The notes under the pieces: generated by a model | What the model was told of the DNA's origin: nothing | Seen by the model: only the letters and a program-made list of their open reading frames with translations | Database searches by the model: none | Shown here: piece by piece, positions 44,593 to 54,269 of the stretch | How the letters are laid out: every line of letters begins with the position of its first letter | Numbering within the stretch: the first letter of the stretch is position 1 | DNA from: Vagococcus fessus | Lineage (GTDB): Bacteria; Bacillota; Bacilli; Lactobacillales; Vagococcaceae | Reading direction: 5' to 3' | Assembly: GCF_003987565.1 (NCBI RefSeq) | Contig: NZ_NGJY01000003.1 | Location: forward strand, 112,179-176,178 | DNA: 64,000 nucleotides | Made by a program: the position numbers and the translations under genes

Positions 44593-46959
44593 ATGAATCC
44601 TAAAATTATAAAAACTTTAGAGTTTGAAAAGATAAAACAACTCTTAACTGAGTTTTCAGTTACGGCAGCAGGCCAAGAAGAAATCGAAAGCTTAGCGCCA
44701 ATTACAGATAGAGAAACGATAGAAAAATGGTTACTTGAAACAGAAGACGGAATGAAAATCTTACGTTTACGTGGCGGTATTCCCTTACCAAAATTAGAAA
44801 ATATTAGACCGCACATGAAGCGTATAGAGATGGGCGCTAATCTTAATGGATTAGAATTAGCCAACGTGGGACGTGTTCTTCAAACAACAGCAGAACTTAT
44901 TCGTTTCTTTGACGACTTAGCAGATGCTGAAATTGAGTTGCACCGCTTGTATGATTGGGTAGGACAAATGCAAACTGTACCAGCTCTTTCGCAACGTATT
45001 CGTGAGTCTGTAGAAGAAGATGGACGTATTACGGATGAAGCTTCTCCAGAGCTTAAAGGCGTCAGAACAGCGATTCGTCGCAGTGAGCAAACCATTCGCG
45101 AGCAGTTAGATGGCTTGATACGCGGTAAGAATGCTAAATATTTAAGTGATAGTCTAGTCACAATGCGTAACGATCGTTATGTTATTCCTGTTAAACATGA
45201 ATACCGTGGTGTATTTGGTGGTGTGGTTCATGACCAAAGTTCATCTGGTCAAACGTTATTTATTGAGCCTAAGCAAGTAGTGGAGCTTAATAATAAATTA
45301 AGACAGCATCAAATTGCAGAACGCCAAGAAATTGAGCGGATTTTAGCAGAATTATCAGCGGAATTAGAACCTCATCGTATTGAGATTTTACATAATGCTT
45401 ATGTTTTAGGGAAGTTAGATTTTATTGCCTCTAAAGCAGCGTTTGGTAAAAAATATAAAGCGACTATTCCAACAATTAGTGATGAGAATCATGTGGCTTT
45501 GAAATCAGCTCGTCATCCATTGATTGATGCGGATAAAGTAGTAGCAAATGATATTCACATTGGAGAAGATTACCAAGCAATTTTAATTACAGGACCGAAT
45601 ACGGGTGGTAAAACAATTACACTTAAAACTCTGGGCTTGTTACAGTTGATGGGACAATCAGGTTTACCGATAACGGTTGAAGAAGAGAGTGTTATTGGAG
45701 TCTTTGATAATATTTATGCTGATATCGGAGATGAACAGTCTATCGAACAGAGCTTGAGTACCTTTTCATCACATATGACCAATATTGTGTCGATTTTAGC
45801 AGAAGTAGATGAGAAAAGTTTAGTGTTATTTGATGAGCTAGGAGCCGGAACAGACCCTCAAGAAGGAGCAGCCCTTGCGATTTCTATTTTAGATGCAGTA
45901 GGTGCTAAAGGCGCGTATGTGATGGCAACAACACATTACCCTGAATTAAAAGTATATGGCTATAATCGTCCAGGTACGATTAATGCGAGTATGGAATTTG
46001 ATGTGGATACACTGAGTCCGACTTATAAATTATTAATTGGTGTACCTGGCCGAAGTAATGCCTTTGAAATTTCAAAACGTCTAGGCTTAGATGATATGGT
46101 CATTGAGTCAGCGAAACAAATTATTGATGGGGATAGCCAAGATTTAAATGATATGATTGCTGATTTAGAAAATCGTCGTAAGATGGCAGAAACAGAATAC
46201 ATGGAAGTTCGCCATCATGTGTCAGAGGCGGAACGCTTACATGCTGAATTAGAGAATGCTTATGGTTATTTCTTTGAAGAACAAGACAAAGAGCTAAGTG
46301 CGGCAAAACAAAAAGCGAATGAAATTGTTAAAGAAGCGGAAGAAAAAGCGGAACGAATTATCGCAGACTTACGTGAAAAACAAAAAGCGATTGGTAAAGC
46401 AAATGTTAAAGAGCATGAGTTAATTGAGGCGAAAGGTCAACTTTCAAATCTTTATCATGAAGAAGACCATCTGAAGAAAAATAAAGTGCTTCAAAAAGCA
46501 AAAGAACAAAAAAATCTTCACGAGGGTGACGATGTAAAAGTTGAATCTTATGGGCAACGTGGAACTTTGATTAAATCAATGGGTAAAGGGCAATGGCAAG
46601 TACAAATGGGTATCTTGAAAATGACCTTAGATGAATCTGATTTAACCTTAATCAAACCTGAAAAAGTGAAACCGCAACGTATGATTTCGACGGTTAAAGG
46701 AGCAAGTAGTAGTCGAGTGACGAGTCAACTTGACCTTCGTGGTAAGCGGTACGAAGAAGCTCTTAGAGAAGTTGACCAGTATTTAGATGCAGCTGTTTTA
46801 GCTGGTCATGGTCAAGTGACGATTGTTCACGGAAATGGTACAGGAGCGCTTCGTACAGGGATTACAGATTTCCTAAAAAGTCACCACAGCGTGAAAAAAT
46901 TTGGTCTGGCTCCTCATAATCAAGGTGGAACTGGTGCCACGATTGTTCAGTTTAAATAA
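44593..46959 (+). CDS. mutS2: Endonuclease MutS2
   Basis: About 788 residues, full length. The MutS-type ATPase has Walker A TGPNTGGKTITLKTLG (about residue 335), Walker B LVLFDELGAGTDP and the signature STFSSHM. A long coiled coil (about 515-640) and a KOW-like segment lead to the C-terminal Smr nuclease domain (about 712-788) with LDLRGKRYEEAL and VHGNGTGALR. MutS2 acts on stalled ribosomes and recombination intermediates and lacks the mismatch-recognition domain. GGAAGTG is 7 nt before ATG 44593; the adjacent ATG 44590 is an alternative. Confidence 0.95.
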   Translation: MNPKIIKTLEFEKIKQLLTEFSVTAAGQEEIESLAPITDRETIEKWLLETEDGMKILRLRGGIPLPKLENIRPHMKRIEMGANLNGLELANVGRVLQTTAELIRFFDDLADAEIELHRLYDWVGQMQTVPALSQRIRESVEEDGRITDEASPELKGVRTAIRRSEQTIREQLDGLIRGKNAKYLSDSLVTMRNDRYVIPVKHEYRGVFGGVVHDQSSSGQTLFIEPKQVVELNNKLRQHQIAERQEIERILAELSAELEPHRIEILHNAYVLGKLDFIASKAAFGKKYKATIPTISDENHVALKSARHPLIDADKVVANDIHIGEDYQAILITGPNTGGKTITLKTLGLLQLMGQSGLPITVEEESVIGVFDNIYADIGDEQSIEQSLSTFSSHMTNIVSILAEVDEKSLVLFDELGAGTDPQEGAALAISILDAVGAKGAYVMATTHYPELKVYGYNRPGTINASMEFDVDTLSPTYKLLIGVPGRSNAFEISKRLGLDDMVIESAKQIIDGDSQDLNDMIADLENRRKMAETEYMEVRHHVSEAERLHAELENAYGYFFEEQDKELSAAKQKANEIVKEAEEKAERIIADLREKQKAIGKANVKEHELIEAKGQLSNLYHEEDHLKKNKVLQKAKEQKNLHEGDDVKVESYGQRGTLIKSMGKGQWQVQMGILKMTLDESDLTLIKPEKVKPQRMISTVKGASSSRVTSQLDLRGKRYEEALREVDQYLDAAVLAGHGQVTIVHGNGTGALRTGITDFLKSHHSVKKFGLAPHNQGGTGATIVQFK

Positions 46960-47053
46960 TCTAGGATTGCAAACAAATTATTAGAGAAATAAAAAATCCT
47001 CTGTTATAATACAAAGTGTAAAGAATAAAACAGATATCCAGGAGGAATGTAAC

Positions 47054-47362
47054 ATGGCAAAAACATTTACAGATAGTAACTTTGAAGCAGAAACAAGTAA
47101 TGGCTTAGCGTTAGTTGACTTTTGGGCACCATGGTGTGGTCCTTGTCGTATGCAAGGTCCAATCATTGATGAATTAGCTGAAGAAATGACAGACGTTTCT
47201 ATTGGTAAAATTAACGTTGATGAAAACCCATCAGTAGCAGCGAATTTTGGTGTACAAAGTATCCCAACTCTTCTTATCAAAAAAGATGGTCAAGTTGTCG
47301 AAACATTAGTAGGTGTTCACCGTAAAGAACAATTAAAAGAAATTTTAGCAAAACACGCTTAA
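47054..47362 (+). CDS. trxA: Thioredoxin
   Basis: 102 residues with the active-site WCGPC (C28, C31) in VDFWAPWCGPCRM, cis-Pro in QSIPTLLI and the standard thioredoxin length. It reduces protein disulfides using electrons from thioredoxin reductase. CCAGGAGGAAT precedes the start and a TATAAT -10 box lies about 45 nt upstream, so it has its own promoter; a strong terminator follows. The position after mutS2 is the one seen in Bacillus and enterococci. Confidence 0.96.
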   Translation: MAKTFTDSNFEAETSNGLALVDFWAPWCGPCRMQGPIIDELAEEMTDVSIGKINVDENPSVAANFGVQSIPTLLIKKDGQVVETLVGVHRKEQLKEILAKHA

Positions 47363-47367
47363 TTTTA

Positions 47368-47410
47368 AAGAGCCTCGTAGCCGATTTCGGTTACGAGGCT
47401 CTTTTTTTTT
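47368..47410 (+). terminator. Terminator after trxA
   Basis: AGAGCCTCGTAGCC / GGTTACGAGGCTCT (one wobble), followed by nine Ts. Confidence 0.92.
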
Positions 47411-47460
47411 GAGTAATTTAGTTGACCAAACTATGTCTTAATGTTAACCTTATACAAAAG

Positions 47461-47474
47461 TTAGGTAAACCTAA
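47461..47474. promoter_or_regulatory. DtxR/MntR-family (EfaR-like) operator
   Basis: TTAGGTAAACCTAA: perfect 6-bp arms TTAGGT and ACCTAA, 28 nt before the start of the Mn transporter operon. This is the half-site sequence bound by manganese repressors of the EfaR/SloR/ScaR group; repression under high manganese is expected. TTGACC at 47422 may be the -35 box. Confidence 0.8.
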
Positions 47475-47501
47475 AAAGATTGTTAAAGGGAGATTGAAAG
47501 T

Positions 47502-48287
47502 ATGAATAGACAGGGTGTATTAAATAAAGAGAAGCAGTCTAGTGACACGAATAAAAATATCAGAGTAACTGATTTGACAGTGGATTATCAAGGGAAAACA
47601 GCTCTAGATTCAGTGTCGTTAACGATTAAAAAAAATGCAATCACAGGAATTATCGGTCCAAATGGTGCAGGAAAGTCGACTTTTATTAAAGGAGTAATGG
47701 GATTAGTCCCAACTGTTTCAGGAAAAAGTTTATTAGGGAATGATAATTTGTTAGATCACAAGCATGATATTGCTTATGTAGAGCAACGAAGTATGATTGA
47801 TTTAAGTTTCCCAATAACAGTGGAGGAAGTTGTGTTACTGGGGACATATCCTAAGTTAGGGTTATTCCATCGACCTAAAAAGAATGAGTATGAAAAAGTG
47901 ATAGCGTGTTTGGAGTTAGTGAAAATGACAGAATTTAGAACAAGACAGATTGGAGAATTATCAGGAGGGCAATTACAACGGGTTTTTATAGCTAGAGCAC
48001 TGGCCCAGGAAGCTTCTATTATTTTCTTAGATGAGCCCTTTGTTGGGATTGATATGAGTAGTGAGCGTGTCATTGTTGATATCTTGAAGGAACTGAAAAC
48101 ACTAGGAAAAACAATAGTGATTGTCCATCATGATTTGCATAAAGTAACAGAATATTTTGATGAGTTAATTATATTGAATAAGCAACTCATCGGATATGGT
48201 CCGGTTAAGGACGTATTTAACACGACAACAATTCAAAAAGCTTATGGTGATACTTTAGGCGATATCAGAATAAAAGGAGTTGAATAA
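47502..48287 (+). CDS. efaC: Manganese ABC transporter, ATP-binding protein
   Basis: 261 residues: Walker A GPNGAGKST (about 52-60), signature LSGGQLQRV, Walker B IIFLDEPFVGID and the switch His in VHHDLH. Sequence and gene order (ATPase, permease, binding protein) are those of the Efa/Psa/Sca manganese importers. A DtxR-type operator lies directly upstream, in agreement with manganese control. The N-terminal 20 residues are an extra polar extension. It is followed after one nucleotide by the permease gene. Confidence 0.9.
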   Translation: MNRQGVLNKEKQSSDTNKNIRVTDLTVDYQGKTALDSVSLTIKKNAITGIIGPNGAGKSTFIKGVMGLVPTVSGKSLLGNDNLLDHKHDIAYVEQRSMIDLSFPITVEEVVLLGTYPKLGLFHRPKKNEYEKVIACLELVKMTEFRTRQIGELSGGQLQRVFIARALAQEASIIFLDEPFVGIDMSSERVIVDILKELKTLGKTIVIVHHDLHKVTEYFDELIILNKQLIGYGPVKDVFNTTTIQKAYGDTLGDIRIKGVE

Positions 48288-48288
48288 G

Positions 48289-49146
48289 ATGGTAGCCAAT
48301 TTTATAGATGGTTTGATGAGATATGAATTTTTACAAAATGCTTTAATTACCTGTTTAATTGTGGGACTAATCTCGGGTGTCATTGGGTGCTTTATTGTAC
48401 TAAGAGGGATGTCTTTAATGGGGGATGCGATATCTCATGCGGTACTACCAGGTGTCGCGATTTCTTATATGATGGGTATTAATTATATTATCGGTGCCTC
48501 AGTCTTTGGGATTGCAACAGCAGGTCTAATAGGACTAGTGACACAAAAAAGTAAATTGAAAAATGATACGGCGATAGGGATAGTTTTTAGTTCGTTCTTT
48601 GCACTAGGAGTTATTCTTATATCATTAGCTGAAAGCTCGACCGATTTGTATCATATCTTGTTTGGGAATGTATTAGCGGTAAGGCATAGTGATATTGTCA
48701 TGACAGCAGGGGTAGCATTAGTTGTCTTTATCTTTATCATTATTTTTTATAAAGAGTTACTTGTTAGTTCTTTTGATCCAACGATGGCGAAGGCATATGG
48801 TTTAAATACACAATTGATCCACTACTTATTGATGTTTGGTTTAACTTTAGTTGCGGTAACCTCACTTCAAACAATTGGCACGATTCTAGTAGTAGCCTTA
48901 TTAGTAACACCAGCTGCTACAGCGTATCTCCTGACCAATAAGTTATCTCATATGATTATGATTTCAGCTGGGGTCAGTACGTTAAGTTCAGTTATTGGCT
49001 TATTCTTTAGTTACAGTTACAACTTGGCATCGGGAGCAGCTATTGTCTTGACAGCGGTCTGTTTCTTCGCTATTGCATTTTTATTTTCACCAAAACAAGG
49101 CATTTTAAATAAGAGAAAAGAGGTTACGATTAATGAAGAAATTTAA
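48289..49146 (+). CDS. efaB: Manganese ABC transporter, permease
   Basis: About 285 residues with 8-9 membrane helices. [29 protein letters not shown] is the hallmark of the ABC-3 (metal) permease family and contains the region that touches the ATPase; [15 protein letters not shown] is also typical. GGAG lies nine nucleotides before ATG 48289; an in-frame TTG at 48280 would overlap the ATPase stop and is less likely. Its end overlaps the binding-protein gene by 14 nt. Confidence 0.92.
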   Translation: MVANFIDGLMRYEFLQNALITCLIVGLISGVIGCFIVLRGMSLMGDAISHAVLPGVAISYMMGINYIIGASVFGIATAGLIGLVTQKSKLKNDTAIGIVFSSFFALGVILISLAESSTDLYHILFGNVLAVRHSDIVMTAGVALVVFIFIIIFYKELLVSSFDPTMAKAYGLNTQLIHYLLMFGLTLVAVTSLQTIGTILVVALLVTPAATAYLLTNKLSHMIMISAGVSTLSSVIGLFFSYSYNLASGAAIVLTAVCFFAIAFLFSPKQGILNKRKEVTINEEI

Positions 49147-50080
49147 ATATATTATGATGGCAGGACTTGCGGTAGTTCTTTTAGCAGGGTGTGGTCAAAC
49201 AAAAACAAAAGAAAAAAAAAAGGAAGCTAAGACCGATACAGTTGCTCTTCATGTAGTGGCAACAAATTCAATTTTAGCAGATATGATTGAAAAAGTAGGA
49301 CAGGATAAGCTGGATGTGCATAGTATCGTACCAGTTGGGACTGACCCTCATGAATACGAGCCGTTACCAGAAGATATCTCGAAAGCAACGGATTCAGATG
49401 TGATTTTCTTTAATGGCTTGAACTTGGAAACAGGTGGTAATGGTTGGTTCTCTAAATTAATGGAAACAAGCCATAAAAAAGAAGATCAAGATTTTTTCTC
49501 CGTAAGTAAAGAAGTAGAGCCTATGTATTTAAAAGGTAAAGGACAAGAATCAGAACAAGATCCTCATGCCTGGCTAGATATAAAAAATGGTATTAAGTAT
49601 ATCAATGCGATTGAAGAAGTCCTAGTCCAAAAAGATCCTGAGAATGAGAAGTTTTATAAAGAGAACGCTAAAGACTATACAGATAAATTACAAAAACTAC
49701 ATGATGAGTCTACAGATAAGTTCTCTGCATTACCCAAAGAAAAAGCATTACTTGTTACTAGTGAAGGGGCATTTAAATACTTTTCAAAAGCATATGGGTT
49801 AGAAGCAGCTTATATTTGGGAAATTAATACAGAGAGCCAAGGGACACCTGATCAGATGAAAGGGATTATCGATAAAATCAATGAAACAAAAGTATCCTCA
49901 TTATTTGTTGAGACAAGTGTTGATCCTCGTAGTATGGAGAGTGTGTCTAAGGAAACGGGTATTCCAATTTATAAAACGATTTTCACTGATTCTTTAGCGA
50001 AAAAAGGTGAAGTTGGAGAGAGTTATTATAGTATGATGGATTATAATTTAAAAACAATCTATGAAGGACTATCAAAATAA
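49133..50080 (+). CDS. efaA: Manganese-binding lipoprotein, PsaA/EfaA type
   Basis: 315 residues. A lipobox LLAGC (Cys20) marks a lipoprotein, followed by a Lys-rich linker. The four metal ligands of the family are all visible: His73 (GTDPHEYEP), His145 (DPHAWLD), Glu211 (TSEGAFKYF) and Asp286 (TIFTDSLA), the His2-Glu-Asp set that selects Mn over Zn by coordination. It captures Mn(II) outside the membrane and delivers it to the permease. EfaA-like proteins are known surface antigens of enterococci. Confidence 0.94.
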   Translation: MKKFKYIMMAGLAVVLLAGCGQTKTKEKKKEAKTDTVALHVVATNSILADMIEKVGQDKLDVHSIVPVGTDPHEYEPLPEDISKATDSDVIFFNGLNLETGGNGWFSKLMETSHKKEDQDFFSVSKEVEPMYLKGKGQESEQDPHAWLDIKNGIKYINAIEEVLVQKDPENEKFYKENAKDYTDKLQKLHDESTDKFSALPKEKALLVTSEGAFKYFSKAYGLEAAYIWEINTESQGTPDQMKGIIDKINETKVSSLFVETSVDPRSMESVSKETGIPIYKTIFTDSLAKKGEVGESYYSMMDYNLKTIYEGLSK

Positions 50081-50096
50081 TTAGTGAGCATGTTAT

Positions 50097-50125
50097 TTGT
50101 AATTATTACAATCAAGGGGTATGAT
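50097..50125 (+). promoter_or_regulatory. dps promoter with PerR-type operator
   Basis: -35 TTGTAA (50097-50102), 17-bp spacer, -10 TATGAT (50120-50125). A perfect palindrome TTGTAATTATTACAA (50097-50111) covers the -35 box and differs from the PerR consensus TTATAATNATTATAA by one symmetric change, so peroxide-responsive derepression is expected. Confidence 0.8.
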
Positions 50126-50156
50126 GGATATATAAATAAGAAGGAGGAATTAGTTT

Positions 50157-50618
50157 ATGAGTTATGAAAAAACGCAAGGTGTTTTAAACCAATTAGTAGC
50201 AGATTTGAGTCAATTTTCAGTGATTATCCATCAGACACATTGGTACATGCGAGGAACTGATTTCCTAACGCTTCACCCACAAATGGATGAGTTCATGGAT
50301 GGGATTAATGGTCAATTAGATGAAGTAGCGGAACGCTTGATTACAATCGGTGGCGCGCCTTATTCAACATTGAAAGAATTTGCTGAACATACGAAATTAG
50401 AAGATGAAATAGGTTCTTACGATAAAGATATGACATCTCGTATCGAGCGTTTAGTAGAAGGATACCGTTATTTACAAGGCTTACTTGCAACAGGTATTGA
50501 AGTAGCAGGTGACGAAGGTGATAACGTAACAGAAGATATGTTTATCGATATGAAAGGGTCAATCGAAAAAACAATTTGGATGTTAACAGCTAAATTAGGT
50601 CAAGCACCTGGAATTTAA
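50157..50618 (+). CDS. dps: Dps-family DNA-binding / ferroxidase protein
   Basis: 153 residues, the usual Dps length. Ferroxidase-site residues are present: His in HQTHWYMRG (about 25-33), the DEFMDGI acidic residues and Glu in DEVAERLITIGG. Twelve subunits form a shell that oxidises Fe(II) with hydrogen peroxide and stores iron. A very strong AAGGAGG precedes the start and a PerR-like operator covers the promoter. The position after the manganese transporter forms a metal/oxidative-stress cluster. Confidence 0.92.
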   Translation: MSYEKTQGVLNQLVADLSQFSVIIHQTHWYMRGTDFLTLHPQMDEFMDGINGQLDEVAERLITIGGAPYSTLKEFAEHTKLEDEIGSYDKDMTSRIERLVEGYRYLQGLLATGIEVAGDEGDNVTEDMFIDMKGSIEKTIWMLTAKLGQAPGI

Positions 50619-50624
50619 TAAAAT

Positions 50625-50653
50625 AAAAAACGCACATCACTGTGCGTTTTTTT
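50625..50653. terminator. Bidirectional terminator between dps and proC
   Basis: AAACGCACA TCAC TGTGCGTTT with A-run before and T-run after. Confidence 0.9.
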
Positions 50654-51461
50654 ATTGTCCTAATTCACTATCGCGTTTGATAGTAGCATCTAATCCTTTG
50701 ATAACAGTAGAGATAAATTTTTCATCTTCTAATGCGACTAGACCAGCAACTGTTGTCCCACCTGGCGAGCAGACTTTATCAATCATGTCCCAAGGTGTAT
50801 CTTCAACGTTAAGCAAAGTTTCAGCACTTCCTAAAACAGTTTCGGCAGCTATTTTTGTGGCGATATCTTTTGGTAGGCCGTTTTTGACGCCAGCTCGTGA
50901 TAAAGCATCAATGAATAGATACGTGTAGGCAGGAGAGCAGCCTGCTATTGAAGTGAAATTAGCGAAATCTTTTTCTTCTATGCGGTAGGTTGAGCCGACA
51001 GATTGGAATATCTTTTCCACGGCAAGTAAATCATCTTCTGAGACGAATAAATTAGAACAAAGAGCAGAGACCCCTTTTCGAATCGTAACATTCATATTAG
51101 GCATAACTCTGATAATTCTTTGAGCAGAGTGCTCTGAGATAAGGTTAGCCAAGTTATCTAATGTTAAACCTGCTGCAATCGATACGACTATCGGTTGCTT
51201 TTCTACTAAGACAGGTTCAAGTTCAGCTAGAACACCTTCAAATTTATTGGGTTTGACTGCTAAGATTAGACAATCTACTTCATTAACAAGGCTCGTGTTA
51301 TCGGTGGAAGCAGAGACTCCCAATTGTTGTGCTTTTTGTTGAGCTCGCTCATACGTAGAGGCCGTTAAAAAGATGTTTGAGGCTTCAAAAGAACCGCTAG
51401 CTAACATTCCTTTGATGATGGCTTGTGCCATGTTTCCAGCACCTATAAATCCGATTTTCAT
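50652..51461 (-). CDS. proC: Pyrroline-5-carboxylate reductase
   Basis: About 269 residues. The N-terminal MKIGFIGAGNMAQAIIKG is the NADP(H)-binding fold; CLILAVKPNKF and, near the C-terminus, DMIDKVCSPGGTTVAGL are the ProC signature. It makes proline from pyrroline-5-carboxylate with NADPH. I start at ATG 51461, which has GAAGGAAAATAC upstream and gives the family N-terminus; the frame is open a further 132 nt without a ribosome site. Convergent with dps and divergent from mprF. Confidence 0.94.
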   Translation of the reverse strand: MKIGFIGAGNMAQAIIKGMLASGSFEASNIFLTASTYERAQQKAQQLGVSASTDNTSLVNEVDCLILAVKPNKFEGVLAELEPVLVEKQPIVVSIAAGLTLDNLANLISEHSAQRIIRVMPNMNVTIRKGVSALCSNLFVSEDDLLAVEKIFQSVGSTYRIEEKDFANFTSIAGCSPAYTYLFIDALSRAGVKNGLPKDIATKIAAETVLGSAETLLNVEDTPWDMIDKVCSPGGTTVAGLVALEDEKFISTVIKGLDATIKRDSELGQ

Positions 51462-51651
51462 GTATTTTCCTTCTTTCGATAAGTTTCTTAGTTGTATCTT
51501 ACTCGTTATTTTAAAAGTGTGCAATGCTTCGTTAGTAGAACAGTGGAAAAAAAGCGTATAATAAGCTAACATAGTGAGGGACCAACTATACAAGTTGGCA
51601 CTAAATTTCTAACGATATGTATTTAGAAAAGAACTGAAACGAGTGTGACGA

Positions 51652-54231
51652 ATGAAAAATATAATGAAACAATTAGGTAACCTACTAAAGAAGCATAGTG
51701 GCTTGTTAAAAGTCTTATTTTTATTTTCAATATTAGTTTTTGTAGTTAATCAACTGACAGGTATCCTGCAAGGGATGACGTGGGCAGATTTGAAAGGTAT
51801 TTTATTTGCTCAAAGAAAACGAACGCTGCTCGCGATGACGGTAGTGGGGTTAGTCAGTGTGACACCGATGTTGTTATATGACTGGGTGACGGTTGAGATA
51901 TTAGAAGAAAAAGGACGGTCGCGGTTAGATCGTAAGAAACTATTTTTTTCCGCGTGGACAACGAATACTTTAAATAATTTAGCTGGATTTGGTGGAGTAC
52001 TAGGTGCCACGCTACGAGGCAAATTTTATGGTGGTGAGGTAGAAACTAAAAAGGTTGTTTCTTCCGTTTCTAAAGTAGCTGTTTTTATGTTAAGTGGCTT
52101 GTCGCTCTTGTGTTTAGGTACTTTGATTGATGTGACGTTTATTCGACCAGACAATCCTTTTAGAAATTATTCTATCTGGTTACTGGCAGGGAGTTTTGTA
52201 ACACCCGGACTGTCTGTTTTTATTTATCTTAATCGAAATAAATTGTTCCAGGACTTCCCTTTGAAGCGGGTCCTTAAACTGATGATTGCTTCCTTAGGTC
52301 AGTGGTCGGGAGCTTTGATGATGTTTTTAACCGTAGGTAAGTTATTACAAGTAGATATCCCACTTAGTACGATTTATCCGTTATTTATTGCGGCTAATTT
52401 TATTGGGATGATTTCAATGGTACCTGGTGGAATGGGGACTTTTGATGTTTTGATGATTATGGGATTAGGAAACTTAGGTGTTTCTAAAGAGTTTGCTTTA
52501 GCGTGGCTATTATTTTATAGAATCTTCTATTATATTGTGCCGTTCTTTACAGGGATTTATTCATTAATTCATTTAACCGGCGCGAAGATGAATGACTTTT
52601 TTGATAATATACCAAAATTAGTGGTTCAACGAACGGCTCATTTAGTTTTAGTAGGTATGGTGTATTTCGCTGGTATCATGATGGTGCTACTTGCAACTAT
52701 TCCAAATTTATCCAATTTGAGTTGGATTATTGAAAAGTTACTGCCATTTTCATTTCATTTCTTAGATCAAACGTTGAATATGCTTATAGGATTTATGTTA
52801 TTAGGCCTAGCGCGTGGCGTATCAAATCGTGTTAAAAAAGCTTATTTTCCAACCTTGATGATTTTGCTATTCTGCATTGTTAATACGATTTCTAGAACTT
52901 TTTCATGGAAACTCGTTATATTTTATGCCTTTTTATGTGGCTGTCTTTACTTGGCTCGACATGAGTTTTATCGTAAACAACTTATTTTTACATGGGAATC
53001 GTTAGTGTTTGATACTTTCTTATATGGTAGCTTGTTTATCTTATACTCTGTTGTGGGGTATTACTCAAGTGACCGAACAAATCATGGTGATTTACCATCA
53101 AAATTCTTATTGTTCCCCTCGGAAGATGTTTGGTTAGCTGGATTTGCAGGAGTTATTCTTGCAGCGGCGACTATTGTTATGCTTTATGATTATCTAAGTA
53201 GTTCTGAACGTCCAGGTGTTTTTTATAATGAAGAGCAAGTATCCGAAATGTTAACAAAGTACCCTGGAACCGATTATAGTCATTTAGTTCATTTGAGAGA
53301 TAAGCGTCATTTTTATTATCAAGAAAATACTATTGATAAAGTTATGTTTACCTTTGAAGTTCAGGGGAGTAAATTATTTGTTTTAGGTGATCCCGTTGGG
53401 GATGAGAGACTATACACTAAAGCGAGTTTAGCATTTGGTGATGAGGCAGATATTTTAGGTTATCAACCTGTTTTCTATGGTGTGACGGATAGTTATGCCT
53501 TGTTGCTTCATGATATAGGGTATGAATTTATAAAATTAGGTGAATATGGCAGTATTGATTTAGAACAACAAGATCAAGAAAGTGTGACGCAAGGGGAACA
53601 ACATAATCAGTTGATTGAATCTGGTTATCGTTTTGAGTACAAAGTACCGCCTTATAGTGAGGAGTTGTTAGATGAACTGACTGAGTTGTCTGATAAATGG
53701 AGTCAACATCAGCCAGAACGCTATTTTTCAGTTGGTCGTTTTAACTCGTACTATATTCAGCAAGGTGATTTAGGTCTTGTGTTTAATCAAGAGGATAAAA
53801 TAGTAGGTTTTATAACAGTCAAGCCAGGAAAATCAGAAGATGAAGTAGGGTATGATTTAATTCGTATGACAGATGATGTTCCTGAGGAAATAAAAGGATT
53901 TATGTTGATGAGTCTTGCAGAAGAGTGTCGTAATCGGGGTGTTGATATAGTGACGATTGGATTAGCTCCACTTGCAAATGTTGGAGAATCGAGAAGTGCT
54001 TTCTTTAAAGAGCGTGTGATAAATATTTTTTATAAGTATAGTAATCCATTATATGCGTTTAAAGATAATCATTTGTTTAAAGAAGAGTTCGCAACGAATT
54101 GGCATCCGCGTTACTTATCATACAAGAAAAACAATAATTTGTTACTTTTAATGATGCAGTTAACACTAGTGATTGTAGGTCGAAAATCAAAACGAACACG
54201 TCCAATCGAAAGTTTTTATTTAGCAGATTAG
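51652..54231 (+). CDS. mprF: Phosphatidylglycerol lysyltransferase / flippase MprF
   Basis: 859 residues, full length. The N-terminal about 500 residues hold some 14 membrane helices (lipid flippase part, with FIGMISMVPGGMGTFDVLMI as a typical stretch). The C-terminal about 330 residues (from around 530) are the cytosolic GNAT-like synthase domain (FVLGDPVGDE, FYQEN-like and FKERVINIFYKYSNPLYAFK). It adds lysine (or alanine) from aminoacyl-tRNA to phosphatidylglycerol and moves the product outward, lowering sensitivity to cationic peptides and daptomycin. The ABC transporter genes follow after 38 nt with no terminator. Confidence 0.94.
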   Translation: MKNIMKQLGNLLKKHSGLLKVLFLFSILVFVVNQLTGILQGMTWADLKGILFAQRKRTLLAMTVVGLVSVTPMLLYDWVTVEILEEKGRSRLDRKKLFFSAWTTNTLNNLAGFGGVLGATLRGKFYGGEVETKKVVSSVSKVAVFMLSGLSLLCLGTLIDVTFIRPDNPFRNYSIWLLAGSFVTPGLSVFIYLNRNKLFQDFPLKRVLKLMIASLGQWSGALMMFLTVGKLLQVDIPLSTIYPLFIAANFIGMISMVPGGMGTFDVLMIMGLGNLGVSKEFALAWLLFYRIFYYIVPFFTGIYSLIHLTGAKMNDFFDNIPKLVVQRTAHLVLVGMVYFAGIMMVLLATIPNLSNLSWIIEKLLPFSFHFLDQTLNMLIGFMLLGLARGVSNRVKKAYFPTLMILLFCIVNTISRTFSWKLVIFYAFLCGCLYLARHEFYRKQLIFTWESLVFDTFLYGSLFILYSVVGYYSSDRTNHGDLPSKFLLFPSEDVWLAGFAGVILAAATIVMLYDYLSSSERPGVFYNEEQVSEMLTKYPGTDYSHLVHLRDKRHFYYQENTIDKVMFTFEVQGSKLFVLGDPVGDERLYTKASLAFGDEADILGYQPVFYGVTDSYALLLHDIGYEFIKLGEYGSIDLEQQDQESVTQGEQHNQLIESGYRFEYKVPPYSEELLDELTELSDKWSQHQPERYFSVGRFNSYYIQQGDLGLVFNQEDKIVGFITVKPGKSEDEVGYDLIRMTDDVPEEIKGFMLMSLAEECRNRGVDIVTIGLAPLANVGESRSAFFKERVINIFYKYSNPLYAFKDNHLFKEEFATNWHPRYLSYKKNNNLLLLMMQLTLVIVGRKSKRTRPIESFYLAD

Positions 54232-54269
54232 ATTGAATTAATTTTTATATCAAGGAAAGAGGATAAACT

